DNA from: Angiostrongylus vasorum
Lineage: Eukaryota > Nematoda > Chromadorea > Rhabditida > Metastrongylidae
Reading direction: 5' to 3'
Length of the DNA stretch: 64,000 nucleotides
Assembly (NCBI GenBank): GCA_018806985.1
Contig: JADANN010000034.1
Location: forward strand, 868,001-932,000
A program made the position numbers and the translations under genes. Positions 24,451 to 37,808 of the stretch are shown one piece after another; the stretch's first letter is position 1; every line of letters starts with the position of its first letter. The notes under the pieces were generated by a model. That model worked only from the letters and a program-made list of their open reading frames with translations. It was not told the DNA's origin and did no database searches.

Positions 24451-26695
24451 GTAAGTAAAAGCCAAAATAGAGTTTTTCAATAGGTTGAGGAAAGTAAAAT
24501 TGAGGCTAAAAACTATTTTAAACCAGGGAGCGCTCAGACAGTGTAGAATGTTGTAACAAAAAACCGCAACTTGCTCACATACACAGGTATCGGACGAAAG
24601 CGCACAGTCCATCGCACAGCCCACGATGAGGCCTATTTGACAAAAGGTAATACGGATTCTTGAGGCAGTGAATTTCCTATCGTTCAGAATAATTGTGTAA
24701 CTGTTTACTAGACGGAAAGGATTCGTTGTAAGATCGACGAGATGACGACAAGTTTCTAAGTTAGACACAAAGCTACCTATGTCTTGAAGCCTCAAAGATT
24801 AAACCGTTGAAAAAAACCGATCCCTGTGGAAACTTCAAGAACATGAAAATTTCCCCACATGAAAACGATTAGTGCACATCTGATGAGAAATCCATTATTG
24901 AGACTGCCAGTGAGAGATCTAACAAATCTACATTCCCCAGATCTAATGAATGACAACTGTGTTCAACCGATCGTCGGATTGGTTTCAAAACTTTACCAAC
25001 AATCAGAAAGAAGAAGCCTGAAATCGCATTTTTTTCACAAGTCAACTTATCAGATTTTGTTGCTGTGTAGTCATGGAAACTGTATCTTTGAAATTAACAC
25101 ATTTCGGAAACAAAGAAAAGAACTACATATATATTAAGAGCTTTAAGAAATAAACAGCGAAACAACGGTGTGGATTTTTTCGCCAAACTCGTTCAAATTT
25201 TAATGCTTTAAAAAGGAATAAAGACATCATCCTTATCGATTGCTGGTACTGATTTGTATTTGACGGATACTTCTTGCATGGTTGGTTGAATAATTCTAGA
25301 CAATTTTCGCTCTACCACGGTTCCAGTAAAGTAGTCAGCGAACATCAGAGATACCCAAAGTACGCCTTATAGTTCGCTCTTAGTCAAAATGAACTAGAGA
25401 AATGTCCAGCTGATAAAAAAAAATACCAGAGAAAGCACTTTTGAAAGTTATGAAAACACGTAACCAACTAGTATGAATGATAAAACAAGAGCTAGAAAGT
25501 CTTAAAATCGAACTTTGACGTTGGGGAATAATCATTACTGATAGTTATCCTACAACACCTGTAACACACTATGTTGGCTTTCACCGCCGATAATTCTTCG
25601 TTAAGAAAGGTAGTTGAGGAGTTGGGAACTTGTTTGTTGTATAGAAGAAACTTAGCCCTATCACCTTGATTACAAAATAACCTTTCTGAAACGATTTCTC
25701 CATTTTAACCCTGTTTAGAATTGATATCCGTAGAAAATTGAAAGCGAAATCTATGCTTTTAAAGTTATCGAAGTAAGTAACCATAGATATCAAGTGAAAT
25801 TGGTGCACTCTATTCTACACTGTTGTCGGAATCCTTATTTTTCAATTGCTTTGGTGTTCAAAATGCAAACTTCGGCGAAACAACGAAAAAAAAGTGTTTC
25901 GTCTGCTCCAGAGGGTCAAATTTTTGTCCACAGCTCATCACAGGCAAAATTTTGTGAATTCTAATTTGTAGGTGAATTGGATTTGTGGACTGGTTTTTTG
26001 CTCCAGTTAATCTAACTCACTACGAGCTGAAATATTACTGTTTATGGCTGAGTGATGCAATTATTTTCGGCCGTGTGCAATTGCATAAAATCCACATGTT
26101 TATGAGCTAATAGAGGAAACAGTACTAAGAATACTCACATGTGCCTTCTCCATCACAGACTGCGCTTCATGGAGGAGTCGCCTACATTACATTTCCAATG
26201 TTTTGCTTATTACCTTCTGAGATCTTTCCAATGTTTGGTTTATTACTTTCTGAGTTTCCTGGGATCTGCTCCTAATTTTGGACATAGACTTACTTGCTAG
26301 CGAAGACTTGAAGGCATCACAAATAACAAGTAAAAAAAGTGGACTTTTAAAGACAAATGTAAACTTGAAAAGGAATCCTTGCTGCTTGAAATCGCATCCT
26401 AATTTGAATTTGAGGGTTTTTACATATGCCACCTTACTTGGAATTATTTGCATACCACATAACTTTTCCATATCATGGCATCGTAAAGGGGAAAAATGTC
26501 TTATTTAGTCGTAATTGGTAATGATATCGCGAGAGGTTGCCAAATCTCCCACACACGAGGTTGTGCAACGTGTCGCATTCGCAGGTGTAGAATTTCGAGC
26601 TAAACGCGGAGCAAAAGCTGATATGGATTCAACGAGTGAGCCACATATCCCTTCAGTACCGTATTTGAGACAGTATTCATGCACACGCATCAGGA
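24451..26695. other. No gene seen
   Basis: AT-rich, with short open frames only. Nothing distinctive apart from the flanking repeats. Confidence 0.45.
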
Positions 26696-26920
26696 TCCAC
26701 CACCGTCCTGGTATCAAACTAGTCGCATGGTGGCAGATCTCATTCTGGTCCACAAGGCCGGTGACTGCGTGTGGTGGTGACGATCTGGGGGTAAGTTTTG
26801 GCCAAGCTGATCCCGGGACTGCAGGCAAACACAATGCCTAGAGCAGCAAAACCGAAAAATGGGGGATTATGCTGGGGCCCTCACAACCAGTGATGACGGG
26901 CTGCCCAAGTATCCAAGTAC
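26696..26920 (+). repeat. Dispersed repeat, copy 1 (3' end of an unidentified retroelement)
   Basis: Shares ctggtatcaaactagtcgca, ttatgctggggccc and cacaaccagtga with 51355-51580. Both copies end in short tandem units of the type tatccaag, as non-LTR elements often do. Flanking GC-richer sequence (26515-26695, 27000-27300) may belong to the same insertion. Confidence 0.75.
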
Positions 26921-27854
26921 GTATTCAACACGTCGGTTCAACAAGAAATCTACAATGAAGTAACTGAGGAGTTATAGGAGGTGGTTCGACGTAACATCGA
27001 AAAAAATGGTGCTCAAGTCTAGTTTTGCAGGATCGCTGAGTATTCACAGCCTCATCCGCAGAATTGGAGAGCTAAGCCTGACTATTCTCTCGTACATAGG
27101 GGCCTACGATGCTGTTCGTGTTCCTCGATTTAAAAGAGTCCAAATGGGCAGCTCTGAGTCCTGAATTGCGGGCTCTCGATTCATCCGCTAACTAACGAGA
27201 TTACGAATGATAGAGGTGACGCAAACGCTAATTCAAGCGGTTCACATCGTTGGATTGGAGATGATCGAGAGAATTGCCAAGCACCAAGACTTGAAATGAG
27301 GTTGCTCTGAAAGTGCCGATGGCGTCATTTCAATCATTAAGACGTTTCGGCAAGTGTTCTTCTCATCAACAACTTTATAAATAGGAATTCAAACTTCAAC
27401 TCTACTGAATAAATCCGAGTAACTTTGTCAGTCAACTAATTTCAATGACTTTATGATCAAACGATTTCTTCAACTTACTGCGCGAAAATAGGAATGAAGT
27501 CAGTAAAACTTATAAGATAAGCTCACAAAGTAAGTAGCCAAACAAAAAATTCTATGTAGAAGATAAAAAAGATTTAAAGCTTTACGTCCAACAACCAAAT
27601 ATGGATTAATAGATGTTCTAGAGCTCTTAGTTACTCAGCAAATAGTCAGCAATACTACATAGAGCAAATCCGATATCTGACACATTGGTTGATTTAGCAG
27701 TTGATGAATTCAAAACGAGAACCGACAAATGTAATCCCTTCAAAACTCAATCTATTTTGTCATACGTGGATCTGAGAAAAACCTGAGAATACTACTTTGA
27801 AGAAAAAAAACTACGCAGTAGAAAAAATAAGGAAATGCAGGTATGATTAATCAT

Positions 27855-30800
27855 TTACACAATCGACTGCATAACCGGCCAAGTTTCGCGTAATTCCTCA
27901 AAATCTGCAAAAAAAAGTGGTTAATTTTAGTCCAAATTTATAGGAATGGTTTTACTCTTTCGGAATGCATTCTGTGAGAAGTTTCTTATCTAAAATTCCT
28001 CCCTTGCACGAAAAACAGTGGCGAATACAGTAATTTCTTTTTCTTTTCGGTGTCTAACTAACATTAGACCTAGTGGGCTATTCGGTCAAATTGTTCTGAA
28101 TTCACATTCGAAAGATAAGAAGTAGTGAACTGAAAAAAGTCACGAAGTATTCAAACGATTTCGTTGCAGTTTATCTTAACAGGCAACGTTGATTCCGGTG
28201 GTCGACTACCAATAAGTTATCGGCTGTGTTGTAAGCTGCGCATTGAAAAAGAAAAAATAAAAGAAAGAAGTAGGTCTCGTGTAAACGGTACATATATCCT
28301 TCTACGAGGTAAAAAATCTTCTTGGATGTTATCATTAATGCTGCTATCATTCTCTCGGTCCCATTATTCCACTGGTCGTTTTCACAACTATGTTCCAGTA
28401 GTGAGTACAAACAACACATAACAGACTGTGCACATTGATTGTATTACACATTGGTTTCAATGCACAACGTATGAAAATATTGCCCACTTTGATTTTTGGG
28501 CCTGCATATCTCAGTTTACAGTAATAAAGCTTATTATCAAAGTAAAGGTTATTACAATTTGCAGATCACTTACCAACGTGGTACTATTTTTGTCATTCAA
28601 CAAAAGGGAAATCCTCATTTCGTGATGTTCAGGAATAGTGTTTCCTCGTTGTTTTTATTTGCGTCAAGACTCGTATTTCCGGGACGAATGGAATTTAACA
28701 AGTGGGATTGCGTGCAGCAAAACAAGATGATGTTCCTGGATGCATCGTTGGTGTTGACGTCAGCCACGATAATGTTCAACACTTTTAGAACGCATGTATC
28801 TTTCCTTTTTTACAAACTTTAAGCCTAAGCAAATTTAAAACAAGGCAATAATTTTATTTATAAGCAGAACACATACATTGGTGTACTTAGTCAAATCGTC
28901 TTACAAAGGTTTATGAAGTTCTAACCTCTTCGACTACTCTAAGCAACGAAAATTTTTCGTAGAGTCGAAAAAATCAGCATAGTCAACTATGGTCAACGAC
29001 GTAAGCAACAACTTTACCAGTAATTTCGTTATACTATAAAAAATATGATTTCATAACTAGAGACTTCAAGGGAGAAATGGGATATGAAAATGGTGATGAA
29101 TGCTTGGGAAACTGATAAATTCTGAGTGAACGTTGTGGAAAAGATAGATCTTTGAGAAAAAATGAAGCGCGAACTATAGCACATTTTTAAAAATTTGCAG
29201 TTTCAAGTACTAAAGCGTTTAAAAATTTCTTGAAGGTCCGAAGTGCTGAAGATTTCACTTCACAATTGGTAGTGCACTTCTTTAACAGAGTGTATTCTTA
29301 ATCAAATTTGTCGATTTCATTTCAGCTGATCCACAATAGTTGTTATGCTTTGAGAATGATTCGAATTTGTTTCAAAGAGAAGCAATTAGTCTCATCCATG
29401 GCAATGGAGAGAGACGAGTTTTCGTTAAAAAAAAACGAATTTATCGCCCCCCCCCCTACAATTTCAAAAAACGAAACAAAAATTTGCAGCTTATATAAAA
29501 CGATTTAATCGCTTTCAGATAAATGAAACAACGTAGAGTACTTGTAATTCAGTGGACCATCTTTTAAAGACCTTCCAATCTAAGTCACCTGAATAAAATA
29601 TGCTTCATTATTTCGCTTTACATGGGGAGCAACGTTTGATATACCCCAAGCTATGAGTCATAATGAAAACCCACAGTTATCACTGTCACAAAAAAAAGTA
29701 GTACGAAAAGTCGAAAAATCGAATGCAGGACTCATCTGAGCGAAAATTAAGGTACACGTGGGCGCAATCTAACCATTTTTCACCCGTAGATTCCGTTGCC
29801 TGTCAGATAACATGCTCTAGGCAATTTCAGTAAATAACCAGATTTATGGCAAATTACGTAAAAAAGGCTAAACGTTCTCAGAAGAGAATGTGGCTTTCTC
29901 ATAGCTAGTTTTAAATAATTTTTCAAAACATGAACAGCTTGATTATTCCACCATTTTATTTATAAAATGCAGGTACTTTTTCGCTTTTAGGATTTTTGGA
30001 ATAATAAACATATGAAGTGAAACAAAGCTAAACAAAAACTTTATAAACCATCTGTGAAAGCAACTTTTATCCTAGTGTTGCACACAATTCGAATATCCTA
30101 AGCTTGATGAACAATTAGCTGTCTCTGATGTGTGGAAACAGGGAAGACGGTGAGCTAGAGAAATGTCAGGCAAGGAAAAAAAAGATGTTGTTTGCTTGTT
30201 TCTACTTGAAATTCCTCGTTTTCTCATGTAACATGCTTATGAACGCAAGGGAAAGCTGGATGAGCCCCAATAAAGATTATTTATTAAGCGTATTGAACTT
30301 ATTCGTAGACTCGCAGAGCGATAGTGGTAGGCAGGGAACGACATTGGAAACGAAACTGGTAATAAGGCAGCATAAAGAAGCAACAGACCCAAAAACAAAC
30401 GAAATCGTGTAAATTTGTGTTGAAGTTTTCATGTGGATGTAAAGCACCCAGCTTGTGCATTCTCGATGAAAGATGTTCAGAATAAAACAAAAAAAATGAT
30501 GGAGATCGATAAGCCAAATGTTACTCAGCAATTTTATATTGCCGGTGTATAGAAGAAGACTTGCAAAAAGTACTCACGCTAAATACTGTGAAACCGCTGA
30601 AATTTGACGGCAGCTGTTCACGAAATACAGGGCGTCTTGGATTCGGTACTGGTACGGTTGCTTTTTTTGAGCTTTGGCGCACCGTTGGTAAGCGGTGTAG
30701 TCTCTCTTACAGGTTCAAGTGAAGAACTAACAAGCAAATTGTTGCTTTGATGATAATTGTTGTTAGTTAATAAAGCGAGTGAATGCGTTGACGGTAGTGG

Positions 30801-31240
30801 TGACCTCCGGACAGGGGGAAACTGCACTGAGATGCTCGATGATAGGGACATGAGATCGGGACCATTAGGGCCCACACGACGCCTACTCGGCGACCCGCAG
30901 CATTAAGTCGTCGTTACAAAAATGATGAACGCAGAGTCGTACAGATGGTTTAGGCACAGACTGGCTGAATGGTAGCTTTACAGTAAAGCGATGCTGGCAC
31001 AAAGTACTCAAAATAGTTGGTGACTTCGAATCAGATTGTTCGATACTGCTGTCGATGTTGGAGACAAACTCATAGACTTCTTTCGATGACAGAATATCTC
31101 CCTCAACGCACAGTTTAGCGTTGGAAACGGCTTTTAGCAAGTACAAATAGTAGAGCTAGTAAAAGCAAGACTGGCGGCGCATGAGGGGCGGTGCCCGGCT
31201 GCCACGCTATTCGAACGCGCAGCGCCCAAAGGGACGGCAT
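27855..31240 (-). CDS. Candidate signal-peptide protein rich in Ser/Pro (first and last exons found)
   Basis: The first exon (31240-30578) starts MPSLWALRVRI in GC-rich sequence. A hydrophobic run PPVLLLLALLFVLAKAV follows, then CVEGDILSSKEVYEFVSNI, LPFSQSVPKPSVRLCV, SLSSSISVQFPPVRRSPLP and PVPNPRRPVFREQLPSNF. The donor is AGC|GTGAGT. Keeping one frame needs one base removed from each of three runs: 31132-31135, 30894-30896 and 30662-30668. Without the first correction an alternative acceptor (TTTTACTAG at 31156) gives a later exon start. A strong acceptor (CTTTTTTTTGCAG) at 27905 opens a terminal exon (27904-27855) reading FEELRETWPVMQSIV-stop. At least one linking exon in between is missing, so joining them is inference. 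Probably secreted or membrane-anchored; family unknown. Confidence 0.45.
28430..28830. other. Region open on both strands, unassigned
   Basis: The minus strand reads VLNIIVADVNTNDASRNII, then LFCCTQSHLLNSIRPG before a stop. The plus strand has a 108-codon frame over the same bases. Either could be an exon; no splice pair decides. If minus, it may belong to the 27855-31240 gene. Confidence 0.25.
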
Positions 31241-34034
31241 AAATCAGTCCTCGGGCCAATGCAGGGCACACGAAGGAACGGAAGAACAGTGACCACAGAA
31301 AGACCATTTTTTTAACTAAAACTCGAGATCGGAAATCAGCTCCTGTTGCGATAGTTTTACGCTTTCCGGTTTTAAATTGAAACAAGTGTCAACATGACAA
31401 ATGCGGAGGCGTGAAGCAACCTTATGAACATTTGTTCAAATGCATCCTAGTTAAGGTTTAGTTAAACTACTTAGTGCTCTAAGTAGGAGATTTTCATGTG
31501 CATTTATCCGTATCTTTTACGTTCGTTATTGAGTTGTTTTTCGGACCATTACTGACTTGTGTTTCATATGTCATATGCAGGTAAATGATTATGGCGGTTC
31601 TTGCCACATCTAATTTCTTTCTCTCCTTGCATCTCTCAGTGCTTTCTTTGCGTTATGGTGTCTCTGTGTGAAATGATGCTGTATTTCTAAGTTGCTCATG
31701 ATCTGATTACGATGTTATGTGCATGTGTTCGTTAACTCAATCACCATGGCATTTTCAGCCGTTAAAATCGCGGCGCGTACGAACAGGTGTGAATTGCTAA
31801 TGTATTTTCAGCCGATGAGTGCAGAATAGAAGACGACAACGGCAACCATAAACCGCAGCCATCCAGTTTTTGAATGCACAAGGTTAGTGACCACTCGATA
31901 CCCTGTTAGCATTTTAGTTTCTTTTTTGAAAAATAAAACAACAAATAGTTAACTAAACCAGGCTAGGTTCGACGTTCATTTTCCCTATGAAGAATAGGAA
32001 AGGGGTTCGCTTACTGTTCTGATGCCACTCGAGCGTGGCTGGCTTTGCTGGATTCGTCCATAGCATAACATAATTGTCTCCAATTTATCGACAATATTAT
32101 ATTACTATCTAGTCTGAAGGAAAACAGCGAGCAGACATGTCAGCTTCTGGTTATTAATAGCAATGTTATGTGTTTGGGATAATTCACATAGTCTGAAATT
32201 TGACAAACAACGACATAAAGGCAAGTACAAAATCTGACTAACAACAACATAAAAGCAATTTTTTTCTAACCGAATTCTCGAAGTCTTGTGATTCAATTTT
32301 TTGTGAGACCAAATTCAGAACTGACAAAAAACATTTAGAAAAGCCTCTCGCTATGAAGAGGTGACCTTGTAAAATAATCCAATACGCCTTGTACTTTTGA
32401 GGCTCATGTCGAGATGAATTTCAGGTTAGCTGAGTTCTCAATTCGCTTCACATTGAGGACTTTGGTGACCCGCCCAGTAAATTCAGTGATTGCTTACTAG
32501 ATATCCCCTACAGCACATTATAAAGCCAGCGTTGTACATCTAGGTAATTCAGAAAGTTACGCTTTAAAAGCTTTTGATCTTGCGCCTCTCATTTGAAGGA
32601 AGAAAGCAAGATGCTAATTCTATATTAACTTAGATGAAATGTCTAGCCAATCTGCACTTTAGTTTAGCAAATTTAGCAGATATTGGAGTGAACGCGAAGT
32701 GCTTTTGCTCTGACGCGAGTTATTTACAAGAGCGTTGGCTTTCCCAATATGCTGATATCCATAGGAAATTGTGGGTGAAACGAGTTAAACTGTTGTTCCA
32801 GTCCTCTCATTACGTTAAAGTTGTGCGAAATGATGTTCTACTTCTATCGCCTTTGAAAACTAGGGAAATTAAATATAATCTGGAGTTCCGGTATTACACG
32901 CTGTAATTCAACCTCTCAAACTATGTCGAGATTCCCAACAGTGAAAGGTGTGTCACTGAGAACAAAGTGCATTGACCACTTCCTCCATTCGATATTCTCG
33001 ACGGTGATTTATGAGATAAAGTGGACCAATTCGAGATACACAACAACCAGGCAACACACTCTCTGGAAATCGGCTTCTTCACACTTCAACGATCTTGAAT
33101 AACGTTATGCTCGTGCGCTTGTTTACCACACTTAGTGAATCCACTTAGCAACATACACAACGTTCTATAAAATGAGTAGAGAACTCACTTACTAAGCGAT
33201 TGATCCACGGCTGATTTTGCTCCAGTCTCAAAAGGATGAAGTGGTGACAAAAAATTTCACCCATTTAGGTGGCGATAAACATCATGAAATATTCATCACC
33301 ATTCGATTGCACACGTACTTGACACTACTAGAACCGATTTTGCCGTGGATGCCATGATCACTACAAATTTTGGTAGCATAATAACGACGAAAAAAAAGGA
33401 TAGAGACGTGACGGAAGACAGCTGCAATTAACTTTTTCTTGACCGCATCAACTGCATTTCCGATAGCAAGCATATGAAAAGCCGAATGATAAGCTCAGAA
33501 TGGACACGTAGAGGTAGAAATTATTGAAAAATCAAGAATCCATTTAACGCGTTTGGTCTCCATTTTAGATGGAGTTTGTATGTGTTAATAATCTGCATCT
33601 CCTGGGGCAAAAATTTTGACATAAGCTGAAGGCAAAAAGGCTGAAGGTAAGAGTCAGTCTTTTTTCTAACAAAATTAGTTGAAATTATATAATTGGGTGG
33701 TTTTCGCATGTGATGACGGGGGATAGTAGAGCAGGAATTAGCAAACGGCGGTAATTATTGCCTCCTAGAAGGATTTCTTTCATAGGCCACCAGTAACGCC
33801 ACCGATCCGAACATCTCATGGGTTTGAATGACTGCCATTACAAAACAATGAACCGCGGGTAAAAAATACCGAGCTCTGCTGTGTTACAGTACTAGTCTCG
33901 TTTTTGAGCTAAAGAATGAAATTAACTGAATTTTCATTTTAGGAAGAATAAGACTAAACCAACGGCTGCAAAGCCTTTGGGTGAATTATATTTTATCAGA
34001 TGTAGCAAATTTTTACACTTGTAAACCTTATATA
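31241..34034. other. Upstream flank of the 31240 gene, no other gene seen
   Basis: The first 150 bp on the minus-strand side are the likely 5' UTR/promoter of the 31240 start. A TTTTAG near 31314 could be a trans-splice acceptor. The remainder is AT-rich, without convincing exons. Confidence 0.4.
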
Positions 34035-34045
34035 TAAATAAAAAT

Positions 34046-34077
<32 letters not shown>

Positions 34078-34078
34078 T
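34035..34078. repeat. (AT)n microsatellite
   Basis: TA units with interspersed TACA near the end. Confidence 0.92.
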
Positions 34079-34370
34079 GGGAAATCGACTGTCATTTAAC
34101 TTCACAATATGATTAGTCATTAGCTTTATTGTATTCACAGACTTAGACGAGGTCGCAAACATATATTCGTGAGATACAACCTCCACCCCCAATTGACAAG
34201 ATTGTTTATGATAACCGCAGTGAATCACACCCAGGAGTCTATGGCCACTCGACTCGGATCACTGCGACTTTAAAAAAGGCGAAAAGGCCGGAACGTTAGC
34301 CGAATAAACTTCACAAGAACCTCGTGTGAGCTTATAAACACAATAAAATTTGTACTACATATACATACAA

Positions 34371-34560
34371 AGGCCGATCGCACAATGGCAGCTATGTCGA
34401 TCATCATGAGCACGGAGCTGGTTCGATCCTGGTGCGGAGTCACCAAGCTTCTTTTCCCTATGGGGTCGGGAAGCTGGTGCTGAACTTGTCTGGGGAAAAG
34501 ATCACTCGATCACTCGTTGCAATTCAAGTGCAACACTGTGGCTCAGCTATCCCTTTAACG
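34371..34560 (+). repeat. tRNA-derived SINE-like copy
   Basis: gccgatcgcacaatggcag resembles an A-box head, and agctggttcgatcctggtg contains a near-consensus B-box (GGTTCGATCC). The body caccaagcttcttttccct resembles the other SINEs. Confidence 0.7.
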
Positions 34561-34657
34561 ACATTTTTGATGAAAGTAAAATCCTCAAACAGCAGCTGAA
34601 GCCACACGTAAAAAGTTGACAGACCTTCGTGGATGATGGATGCGACGAAACGAATCT
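34559..34657 (+). repeat. Dispersed repeat fragment paired with 52617-52714
   Basis: About 70 percent similar by eye to the reverse complement of 52617-52714. Shared words include cagcag, ttcgtggatg and gatgc. Probably a fragment of a retroelement. Confidence 0.65.
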
Positions 34658-34708
34658 ATAGGCTAGAAGTGCTTGGTTCCCCACAGTATATGTGAAAGAC
34701 GGGCCGTG

Positions 34709-34710
<2 letters not shown>

Positions 34711-34773
<63 letters not shown>

Positions 34774-34777
34774 TGTA
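34711..34777. repeat. (AT)n microsatellite
   Basis: AT units interrupted by a single ATAC. Confidence 0.95.
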
Positions 34778-35027
34778 TACGTATTTGTATGGATCTAGAT
34801 ATACTTTCTAGACAGTGTTCAACGTTCAGCTATTCCATAGGGATACGCAATGTACCAGATTTCATAAAGCGTCACAAACGTGTAGTGTCAAATCAGCGTT
34901 TTTATCCTCCCAGACAAGTCTAGCACTAATTTGCATGCAAAGAGAATGCAAAGATCATGCGTAGTCCCAGACATACATAAATATATATATTTATATATAT
35001 CCTTCATTGTTTGCTGCTTCGTAGTGA

Positions 35028-37808
35028 CTACAGTCTTAACGAGCAAAGCAGTGTCACTCCAGCGTCTAGAGCCTGGCAAGCTTCACGACGCTTACCCACT
35101 GGAAAAAAAGCAAACACAGTCGCAATGGGGGTATGATATTGTGAGCCACTCTTGAGTTTCAAGTTTAAAATCGGCTGGCGTACATTTACGTTTCTCCGTC
35201 CACATATGAATTGCAGGTTTTGCTACTAATCATGAAACACAAAAAGACATACTCCTTATCCTTTAGACTCCGTTATTAATGCTAGTTAGTAACAAGCGCG
35301 CGATTCTAACTTTATGACAGCCATGTGGGAATGAGGTACAAAAAAAACCTACATCAATTGTACGACTTGTAATTCCATTATTCACTAAACAATTGAAGCG
35401 AGCGCCTAAGAAACCTCCATTCGATCCTATCGGGCTCTTGAACTGTCCAGTGGGTTTAGCTCTCCCAAGAAATGCGACGAGCACTACATTTTTTGGCGTA
35501 TTGTGTTTTCCTACTGTTTTTGGCAAGAGGTGAGCATACACAGCTCGAGAGAGTACCGCGCATAAATTAATCTTTAGTGGCAATCCTAAATGGGAATCCC
35601 AAACTCTTTATCAGTTTGGATAATCATTTTGATAGCATAAACTTTCATTCGTAGATGGTACACAGACACTCAACAACACTCATACACAAGGCAAGCTTAG
35701 GTAAAGAACGCAAAAAATATTAGGAACAAACGCTTAAGAGAAATGAGCACCATAAGGTGAAATTAATAAGGTACTAGCACTGATTTTATAACTATCTCTC
35801 CATTTAAATTTGAAGGACAAAGAAGTATTAATGTGTTGCAGTTTATGAAACTCAGTCCCAGTCCTTTTTTCATATAAAAAATATTTAAATAACCAAAATT
35901 AATCAGGTCTTAAGTTAAAACGTTAAAAAATGGAACTCTTTAAAAAAATGTTGGAATAATTTTTCGATGATGGAACAACTTTCCACATCTATAAATCAGA
36001 GGAGATATGGGTAATACTTCGTAAAATTTTCTGGAAAAACTCTGTTCAAGGAACATAAATGGCAGTGAACTCTAATTTTCCAGACAAGGGCTTTTATTAA
36101 ACTAATGTCATATTTAGCAAATTTAGTAAGGTTTTCGTGGCTCAGCTGATGACTGACATGCGAAGCAGTGACTATGTTGAATAGGCGTACGCGATCTTAC
36201 TGCACCATTCCACGTCACCCACAATCATCTATGCGATGTTTGATTTTTATTTCAAGAAAATAAAGTGGATTGATGCTTTCGTAAAGCACATGGTAGCTGG
36301 AGTAGATCAACAAACAGACCGCAACAGAAATCATAGAATGAACTCACCAGAAGTGAAATTAACCGCTTCTCCTTCGGTTGTCCTGAAAGTAAATTGTTTC
36401 GACACTTAAACAGAGTCGTTCGTCAGATGAAGTTTGATAGAAAAAAAACTGAATAAGCACGACGAAGACGGCACTGATCACGAGATGTTAAGACGATTGC
36501 GAGCTTTTTTATCGGTAGCCCGTTTAAAGACGTCATTATTCACTACTGAAGGAGAATTAACCACAACAATGTAGCGAAAAACCCTAACATATGTGCTTGA
36601 CTCTATTTCAGAGAGTAAAGTGTCGTTATTCTATTTGGAAACTTTCTCCGTCTCAATTCGCTCGCCGACAGTGGATTTGAATGACGCAGGTAATAGTGTG
36701 CGAAGAAATTTTTGAAAATGGTCACGTAATAGTACAAAAACTTCGGAAACTTGCAGAAAAAAAGATACTATTTGGCTTCGATTTAATAAGAAGTACATTA
36801 GAAGGAATAAGTTTTAGAACGACTAGAGAACAAAAAAAGTATGGGCAACAATTCCCTCAGAATTTCACATGAAGGCGAATCAAACGTGCTGGCAGAAGAA
36901 ATCAGAAGACGATAACTTAACGAAGACGATTTTGATGTATGATAAAATTTGGATCACTTAAATATACAGGCAAAATTTTCTAGAATGATAGCCAACACAT
37001 CAACGTCGATGTGAGTGAATTATCGTTGGAAATTAGTGCTGGATGTTTAGAAGCAGATAAGGCAAAAGACGGAGGTGTGCTGTGTGGCTGTCTGATTAAG
37101 CATAGCTCTACTCCTATCCTGTTCGAGAAGATAAATGCAATTAGAATTGTGTATATATGCCAATGGATGAAAAGAGCAAAAATCTGCTGCCCGGCTGTTT
37201 TCTTTGTACGGCGTCTAATCGTCAGCTAAAATCGCCTTCAAGCCGCTTTGCCATTTGTCTTGCTTGTCAATTTGTCATCTTCGTGTGGGCGCTGCTTCTA
37301 CGAACGCCTCTATCGTGGTCGTATTCCTTGAACCTCACGATTTTTTTCTTTCTCACTATTAAAAAAACCACCACATGAAAGCTTCAGAACAGTAGTCAGC
37401 GCGATGGACTGACGACATAACTCCTACAAATAGCTTCACAAAAAAGTTACAGTGTCTTGTTTCGAAATGTTAAAGTTCTGTCTAAGCAATAGAATAACTA
37501 GTTCCTTTGAGAGGAAGCACAATGAACTAGAACCTGAAGAAATCAATTTTGTGCACTAATGGCATAGAATTATGGCGTTCTGAAAACCTTTGCGCTTGAA
37601 TGTTTTGAAATTTACGTTCGTCAAAGAGCAGACAAATTCTATTCTGTTTAATTTGTTACAGTTTTTTTTTAAAGTAGCACGAAAACAAGAAACTGGGTAG
37701 CGCACTATGCTGTTCCAGTAAGTTATCTACTTTCCCGTACATGTACGCTTCAGCATCTGCCAAGTCAATGCCTTTTAGATCCAAGCACTCGACGATTTTG
37801 AAAAACTC
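35028..37808 (-). CDS. Candidate multi-exon gene, unidentified
   Basis: Three minus-strand pieces have strong splice signals. Exon 37808-37731 (CTTTGAACAG ... AAA|GTAGAT, 78 bp, phase 0) reads EFFKIVECLDLKGIDLADA, then EAYMYGK, and is open in only that frame. Exon 36382-36348 (TTACTTTCAG ... CTG|GTGAGT, 35 bp) reads either QPKEKRLISLL or TTEGEAVNFTS. The terminal piece 35098-35028 follows CTTTTTTTCCAG and reads GKRREACQALDAGVTLLCS up to a stop; a shorter frame (WVSVVKLARL-stop) is also possible. The phases show that an exon is missing between the first two. No family was recognised. Whether all three belong to one gene is inference. Confidence 0.4.
35263..35583 (-). CDS. Unclassified open frame, 106 codons
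   Basis: Frame with LLPKTVGKHNTPKNVVLVAF, then FKSPIGSNGGFLGARFNCL. A possible donor GAT|GTAGGT occurs before the low-complexity end. It lies in the intron between exon candidates at 35028-35098 and 36348-36382 on the same strand, so it could be an exon of that gene. No family recognised. Confidence 0.25.
   Translation of the reverse strand: MPLKINLCAVLSRAVYAHLLPKTVGKHNTPKNVVLVAFLGRAKPTGQFKSPIGSNGGFLGARFNCLVNNGITSRTIDVGFFCTSFPHGCHKVRIARLLLTSINNGV

Noticed and set aside
24292..24795. 167-codon minus ORF
   Set aside because: Its distal third is the foldback repeat at 24116-24450 and the rest lacks splice signals and protein-like composition.
26505..26841. Paired 108-109 codon ORFs on both strands
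   Set aside because: They lie in and beside the dispersed repeat at 26696-26920 and mirror each other.
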